Shown piece by piece: positions 8,974-14,048 of a stretch of 14,048 nucleotides of DNA. The position numbers were made by a program, and so were the translations under genes. The DNA comes from Hamiltosporidium magnivora. Lineage: Eukaryota; Microsporidia; Dubosqiidae. The stretch spans positions 1 through 14,048 of the forward strand of contig PITI01000347.1 in assembly GCA_004325065.1 (NCBI GenBank), given 5' to 3'. A model generated the notes under the pieces. That model saw nothing but the letters and a program-made list of their open reading frames with translations. It was not told the origin of the DNA and ran no database searches. Positions within the stretch are counted from its first letter, which is position 1; the number at the start of each line of letters is the position of its first letter.

Positions 8974-10957
8974 GTGCATATAAAGCAAATTAAAAAAGTT
9001 TATGTACGAAATATCCAGAGAATGAGGCCTAGGTTTTCCCGGAAACTAAATGTGAAATAATTCTCTGAAAATATACAATTCAGACGTTTGTACAAACTAT
9101 AAAAAGCATAGCAAACGCTATAATTTAAAACTTTAGCCATGCAGAATATTATCTAAAATATAGTGATTGAAGGCAGCCAATTATTTACTTTCCAGGAGCT
9201 CTTACTACTTTAATCGAATCGCCTTCTCCGATAAACTAAGATTTTAGTGAGGCCGAACATGACAAGCCAAATGTATTTTGAACTAAAATTTAGTTAAGAT
9301 GAACTTTTGCAAGAAAAACAAATTAAATATCTTTTCATGTCTACAAAAAGACTAAAAGACCATGCTTATATAACTCTGCGTAAATATAACTTAGAATCAT
9401 AGAATAATTTTTAGTTTGTTGTAAATTTAGCGACATGTAGCTCTCCACTGCTAATTCACCAATATAAAAGATCAAAAGCCATATTTATCGCAACTATACG
9501 ATCAAATAAAAATGAATACAAAAAATTGTGAAAGAAAAATGATGCAAAGAAATGATTATCATTGCAAAAATAAAACCGAATTTCTGATACAATATATAGA
9601 TTTAAATTCCCAAATAATAATTTTATTTGTTCAAAACGTAAATGGCAACATTTGAAAGCGAAGATAAGTATTTAGCTTAGACTATTAATAAACAAACTAA
9701 CCTAATTTGATGCAAACATGGCTGATTCAAGGGCAAGCAATAAATAACAGATATAGATGTTTAGACTTCCATGTCAAGTATTTTTGATATCATTCACCTA
9801 GGCAGTATAATTTTTCGGTCTTTTTTTCACAAAAACAACTTGAAAAAATATATCGACAAAACCCTTTTTTACTTCGGCTAGCAATATAATTTTTGCGAAT
9901 TTTTAAAAAAGCGGGTCTGCTTTATAACAGGCAAATATAGAATAAAAATTGCTAAATATACCGAAGGTTCTTATCCACAGAAGACATCTAAAAGAGGAAA
10001 CCTATCATAACCAAATCGGCCGAACTCATTTCTAAAATTGAAAATATATTTTCTGAAAAATTATAATTTAAACATGACTTATTCTCAAAGAATAGAAGAA
10101 CTGATGAATTTAAATTACTCATATTTTAAATTTTTGTCATTTATAGAAACAGACGTGTGTACTTTAGTTTCTTCATAATAAATTAAGTTTTTGCTTCCTT
10201 CCTATTATTAAATTACATGCTCTCGAGTCGGAAATATAAAAACCGGTTATTTGACTGCAATTTCAAATATATAAAAAGTTGGTATATATAGTTTTATGAC
10301 TCGGTTTGGTTTCTAAAAAAGAAAGAAATACTATTATCTTTTTAGAGAAAACACTGCTTTTCATTGAAATTATACATATTTATATTCCTATTATAATAGA
10401 CTGTCTTCACTTCGATTGATATAACCATGACTTGTTTGCTACCTGTGAAGTGTACAATGTAATGTCCATTATGCTAAACAAAATAAGATATCACTTGCGG
10501 CAAAATTTCTTAATATAACCTTCTAATCACATGTGCAAATTTTAGTTCAAATAAAATTTTCAAAATTATCTTGTGTTTGTATTGCCTTCGTATAAACCGA
10601 TATGCTACCCATTTAGAAACACATACGACTATAAGACATAATTCAAATTAGTATTCTACCTTTTTTTATTAGTAAGACAAATATTTTTTACTTAACAAAT
10701 ACATTGTTTTGAAAAATACAAACGCTATGAAATGACTTGAAAATATAAATATAAGATTAGTCGTAGTCTTTTTTCTCTAAACGGTCTATAAAATTGAAGA
10801 ATATTGCATACACATTTATAGAGGTTTTAAATATAGTTTTCGGCTGGTTTTATTCATTTCAGCGAATAGATTTTTGTTATGTTCTATTAGTTTATCAAAT
10901 CAATTCAAAAATTATACACGATTTATTTCTAATATAAAATTATTTGTTAGGTTCTAA
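8974..10957. other. Gene-free AT-rich region
   Basis: No convincing gene, RNA or repeat is seen. The frame at about 9882-10178 has 98 codons with a single stop. That is within chance expectation for the number of frames scanned. Small GC-richer patches at about 9010-9040 and 9180-9270 carry no recognisable motif. Confidence 0.5.
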
Positions 10958-11065
10958 GGTCTTTGCTTGCTTATAAGATATGTAAATACTCTCTGTTATA
11001 GCAGAAATTTTCCATATATAACTAGGCAGCTCCCCTGTCTTGCTTCTATTTCTTATTTTCAGATC

Positions 11066-11368
11066 ATGTTAAATAAACAATATTTGGATAATTTAAAAAA
11101 TTATAGGTCACCTGCACATACAAAGCTCCAAAGCAGCTTATATGTGAAAATCTTTTTTTTCATAATTACGGCTACAATCATTATTTCAAACCAGAGCTGC
11201 ATTCTAGCAATTTCTTTGGTAATTTCAGATTTCGGTGATTTTAGTTTTAAAATTTTACATCTGGTATGCTCGTATAGGCTTTCTTGTGCTATAAAAAATG
11301 TTGGGAATGTTTTTGATACGAATCAAATGCGATATCTGTTTCTTATAACATTATATCGAAGTTTTTAA
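11066..11368 (+). CDS. Possible 100-aa hypothetical protein with hydrophobic segment
   Basis: The frame is stop-free from 10958 to 11365 (136 codons), longer than I would expect by chance at this composition. The first ATG in it is at 11066, giving 100 aa. Upstream the frame has only non-ATG codons. The predicted product has a hydrophobic stretch encoded at about 11145-11225 (KIFFFIITATIII followed by ILAISLVI), so it might be a small membrane protein. The bases just before the ATG (TTCTTATTTTCAG, ending at 11062) look like a 3' splice acceptor, so the ATG could instead lie in a downstream exon. No donor or upstream exon was identified. I recognise no family, and codon use is not distinctive. 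A chance frame remains a serious alternative. Confidence 0.2.
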   Translation: MLNKQYLDNLKNYRSPAHTKLQSSLYVKIFFFIITATIIISNQSCILAISLVISDFGDFSFKILHLVCSYRLSCAIKNVGNVFDTNQMRYLFLITLYRSF

Positions 11369-12484
11369 TTCACGTTATTCAACGATGAAAATATATTTTT
11401 GAGTATTTAGAATCTCAAACGCGCAAATAAATACTTGACTAATGGTTTGTGAAAACGAAAATAAATTAAGGAGTGACCCATAGCTAATTTAAAGTAGCAT
11501 ATCTCTTGAAAATAATATATAGAGATAGTTATTGTACGAATTTGGAATAAAACATCTTTATTTAGCCTATATATAACACGAATTCGTATATTTAACCTAT
11601 GAAACTGTTACTAAGCTAGTTGTTCTTAATATACCTTGTTTATAGGCATCTAACACTAGATGTATCATTTTTCTTATATAAACGCGCGAATTATTGGTAT
11701 TATATATAAATATTATTATCGAACAACAATTATCCAAGTTTTATAATATAATCAGGCAATCGTTATTTCTCTACAATTTTATGGCCTGGAAGTGATTTCT
11801 TAGTTATAAATAACTTTTCTTTCTGAAAACATTTTAAGAACAGATTTGTATAGAAGCATCAAAATCCCATTAGAATGATATACGTTTTTTTGTAAAATTT
11901 TCTAAAGTATTATCTTAGTTCTAGCCTTTGTAAGCTACACAGTAAAGGCATCTGTCTTTTAAAAAAAACTCTTATCTTGATAATTTTGTTATAAATGTAA
12001 GTTAAATCGTCGCAGATAAAGTATCCACAAAGCTAAAAATCACGCTTCCTAAGTTTCGCTGGCACTAGCCACCAATTACATTTAAGATTTTCCCAAAGTA
12101 TTTTCATATTCCAACATTTTTTTAAACATCCATTTTTATTTAAGCAGCTACAGCATATAATTTTCCAATTATAAATAAATTCAAACTTTTAACGAATCTC
12201 TGCTCATTTTTTTTAGAATTCAACTTCATATTCCTATAATACTTTCACTTATTTTTGGATAGAGAAAGCAAAGATCATTTAAAGTTTAAATATATTTTCA
12301 TCTTGCTTTATTTCTATATCATCGTCATTCAGTATTTTATAACCTTTTCAACCTGTCTTGTAGTTTTACTGCCTTAAGAGTATAAAAAGTAACTCTCAAA
12401 CGAGCTATTACTCATCTTTGATAATACTTTATACAATTCGCATTTTATGACAAAAAAAAAGTAAATCTAATACAATGAATACAG
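11369..12484. other. Gene-free AT-rich region
   Basis: There are no frames of note, tRNA boxes or arrays. A run of nine A (12452-12460) and another of ten A (12485-12494) lie at the right end, exactly where base composition changes. Confidence 0.5.
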
Positions 12485-12944
12485 AAAAAAAAAATCAAAT
12501 ATAAACCCACCTCAATATATCACAATCAGAGACCATAATTACATACCCCAGTACATTCATAATTAAAATACATCAAAATATAAAAATATAAAAGTTTATT
12601 ATACATATCCAAAGTCCCTCTCTCTTTCTAAAGTTATTTTATACAATTTATATAAGATTTATATTCCAACTAAAAAATTTCAAAGTCTTCTAAAGAACAC
12701 ATTTATACATTTATCTCATTTCTTTTATTTACTTTAAAATCAATATAATTAGTATAAATCTTCCAATAATATACATTTACACATCTTTTTACTTCTCTAT
12801 TTCAATAAATTACTTATCTAATCAACATATAATATTATTTATAATAACTAATATTTACAGTTATTCATAATTATATCTTATTACACATAATTGTATTACT
12901 CAATACATTCCTATACATTTAATCTAATATCTATACTTATCATT

Positions 12945-13077
12945 ATAAAAAATATTTTATTTACAATTCATCATTTATAATCTTTTATTTATAATTCATA
13001 CTCTATAATTCATCATTTACAATCTATAAGTTACAATCTATTAGTTAAAAAATATTTTATTTATAATTTATCATTTA
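12945..13077 (+). repeat. Spaced direct duplication (about 32 bp, exactly 100 bp apart)
   Basis: The segment at about 12946-12977 recurs at about 13046-13077 with two C/T differences. Both carry AAAAAATATTTTATTTA followed by an AATTYATCATTTA-type end. Shorter variants (ATTCATCATTTA, TTATAATTCAT) fill the space between. This looks like an older, degraded relative of the tandem array that follows directly. Confidence 0.5.
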
Positions 13078-13080
13078 ATT

Positions 13081-13355
13081 CTATACTTAAAATCCATATT
13101 ATATCACTTCATTCTATAAATTCTATAAATTACAATCCATATTATACCACTTCATTCTATAAATTCTATACTTACAATCCATATTATATCACTTCATTCT
13201 ATAAATTCTATACTTACACTCCATATTATATCATTTACATTCTATAAATTCTATACTTACAATCCATATTATATCATTTACATTCTATAAATTCTATACT
13301 TACAATCCATATTATATCATTTACATTCTATAATCCACACTCCATATTGTATCAT
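13081..13355 (+). repeat. Tandem array, six copies of a 42-43 bp unit plus a partial copy
   Basis: Copies begin with CTATA at 13081, 13123, 13166, 13208, 13251 and 13294, so the spacings are 42, 43, 42, 43 and 43. A degraded partial copy ends near 13355. Each unit carries TCCATATTATA and ends in ATTCTATAAATT. The first three copies share ATCACTTCA or ACCACTTCA. The last three share ATCATTTACA, so there are two sub-variants arranged in blocks. This points to local amplification by unequal exchange or slippage. The array contains no G until the terminal degraded copy. Confidence 0.9.
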
Positions 13356-13696
13356 AAATCCTATTTTTCTTTTAAAATAAGTTCCTTTTTTTAAATTACC
13401 TCCAAAGGCTTATATCAATACAAGATAACCTTAAGTAGTAATTTAATCTTAAAACTATTTACTTAATAAATAATTATTAAATTAAATTTAACTCTTTAAA
13501 TATTAAAACCGTTTTTATTCTCTCTCTTAATTCTATAACTAAGCTATTATAAGTAATATCTTTGTTTTTAATTTATTTAATAAAAGATATTATTCATAAT
13601 ACCAATTAATATATCATACTATCAAATTAATATATTTTCTTATTATTAGATTATCTAATACTATTGTTTTTATTATACTAATTAATTATAATTTAA

Positions 13697-13890
13697 TATA
13701 CGGTAATAGTATTATACTCTACTATACTATACTATACCATTACCTTATATTATACTATACTATAATATTATATTATATTATATTATACTATACTTTACTA
13801 TTACCTTATATTATAGTAAACTATACCATTACCTTATACTATATTATACTCTACCATACCATTACCTTATATTATAGTATTACCTTATAT
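13697..13890 (+). repeat. ATTACCTTA repeat block with (TATAC)n low-complexity DNA
   Basis: ATTACCTTA occurs at 13739, 13800, 13828, 13861 and 13879. Each copy is followed by TATTATA or a close variant and separated by TATAC/TACTA runs. Three of the copies are preceded by ATACC. Spacing is irregular (61, 28, 33 and 18 bases). This is a degenerate satellite-like block between the 43-bp array and the terminal array. Confidence 0.7.
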
Positions 13891-13900
13891 ATCTTATTAC

Positions 13901-14048
13901 TAACACCCTTTTAATTAATAATAAATATGTTAACACCTTTTAATTATTAGTACTAAACATTAACACCCTCTAACATATCCTTATAATTAACACCCTATTA
14001 TTTACTACTTCTTCTGTTTTTTTAATTAAACCCTTTTAATTATTAGTA
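13901..14048 (+). repeat. Degenerate array on TAACACC, about 30-bp period, open at right edge
   Basis: TAACACC or TAACACCC begins at 13901, 13931, 13961 and 13988, and a variant TAAACCC at 14027. The first two units are exactly 30 bp. TTTTAATTATTAGTA or a close form follows several copies, including the last bases of the window. The motif is loosely reminiscent of a C-strand telomere-like repeat, but it is too long and irregular for a simple telomere. Its C-rich orientation on the plus strand would mean that the G-rich strand points inward rather than toward the right edge. Confidence 0.75.

Larger units (their letters stand above)
12485..14048. other. G-depleted, repeat-bearing domain (satellite or subtelomere-like)
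   Basis: From about 12,490 the plus strand loses almost all G while keeping C. My hand count for 12,541-13,380 is about 13 G and 140 C in 840 bases. Positions 13,045-13,348 contain no G at all. The domain starts next to two A-runs and continues to the window edge, containing the four repeat families listed separately. No ORF is present. Such strand asymmetry is typical of satellite, subtelomeric or mitochondrial-type spacer DNA rather than of ordinary intergenic DNA. An assembly join to foreign sequence is the main alternative. Confidence 0.7.

Noticed and set aside
9882..10178. 98-codon plus frame with one internal stop and protein-like segments
   Set aside because: Given the number of frames scanned, about this many such two-run stretches are expected by chance.

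Overview
The window is an AT-rich (roughly three-quarters A+T by eye), gene-poor piece of what looks like eukaryotic nuclear DNA. Only one gene is certain: a 609-codon intronless ORF at 6034-7863 (+). Its C-terminal third is a HAD-family pyrimidine 5'-nucleotidase domain of the yeast SDT1/PHM8 type. There are no bacterial operons, no Shine-Dalgarno/ORF clustering, no recognisable tRNA or core rRNA motifs and no CRISPR. One long compact gene inside several kilobases of AT-rich non-coding DNA would fit a low-gene-density microsporidian-like fungus. That assignment is inference; no diagnostic rRNA or marker gene is present to settle it.

Layout. 1-315 is a GC-richer island (about 41% G+C) that reads like structured RNA or a decayed coding element entering from the left edge. 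A second, smaller island lies at about 691-815. From 816 to about 5390 I see no convincing gene, only one C-tract/G-tract element (3243-3290). At 5395-5611 there is a third island (about 37% G+C) with coding-like frames broken by stops. A strong two-part inverted repeat (5595-5698) overlaps its end. The 609-aa gene follows after about 330 bp of AT-rich leader. Downstream, 7970-8047 holds a GC-rich short frame on the minus strand convergent with the gene. 8251-8281 and 8954-8973 are perfect 8-bp hairpins. 8974-10957 looks empty. A 100-codon ORF from an ATG at 11066 is the only other reading frame longer than expected by chance, and it is weak.

The right-hand 1.55 kb (from about 12,485) is a different kind of DNA. 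The plus strand almost loses G: my hand count is about 13 G against about 140 C in 12,541-13,380, with no G at all for 304 bases at 13,045-13,348. It contains, in order, a spaced duplication, six tandem copies of a 42-43 bp unit, a block of ATTACCTTA-type repeats, and a roughly 30-bp-period array built on TAACACC that runs off the window. This looks like satellite or subtelomeric/centromeric DNA. The C-rich strand points toward the right edge, opposite to what a true right-hand telomere would show.

There is no evidence of genes working together. The single gene probably encodes a nucleotide-monophosphate phosphatase fused to a long N-terminal region of unknown role.
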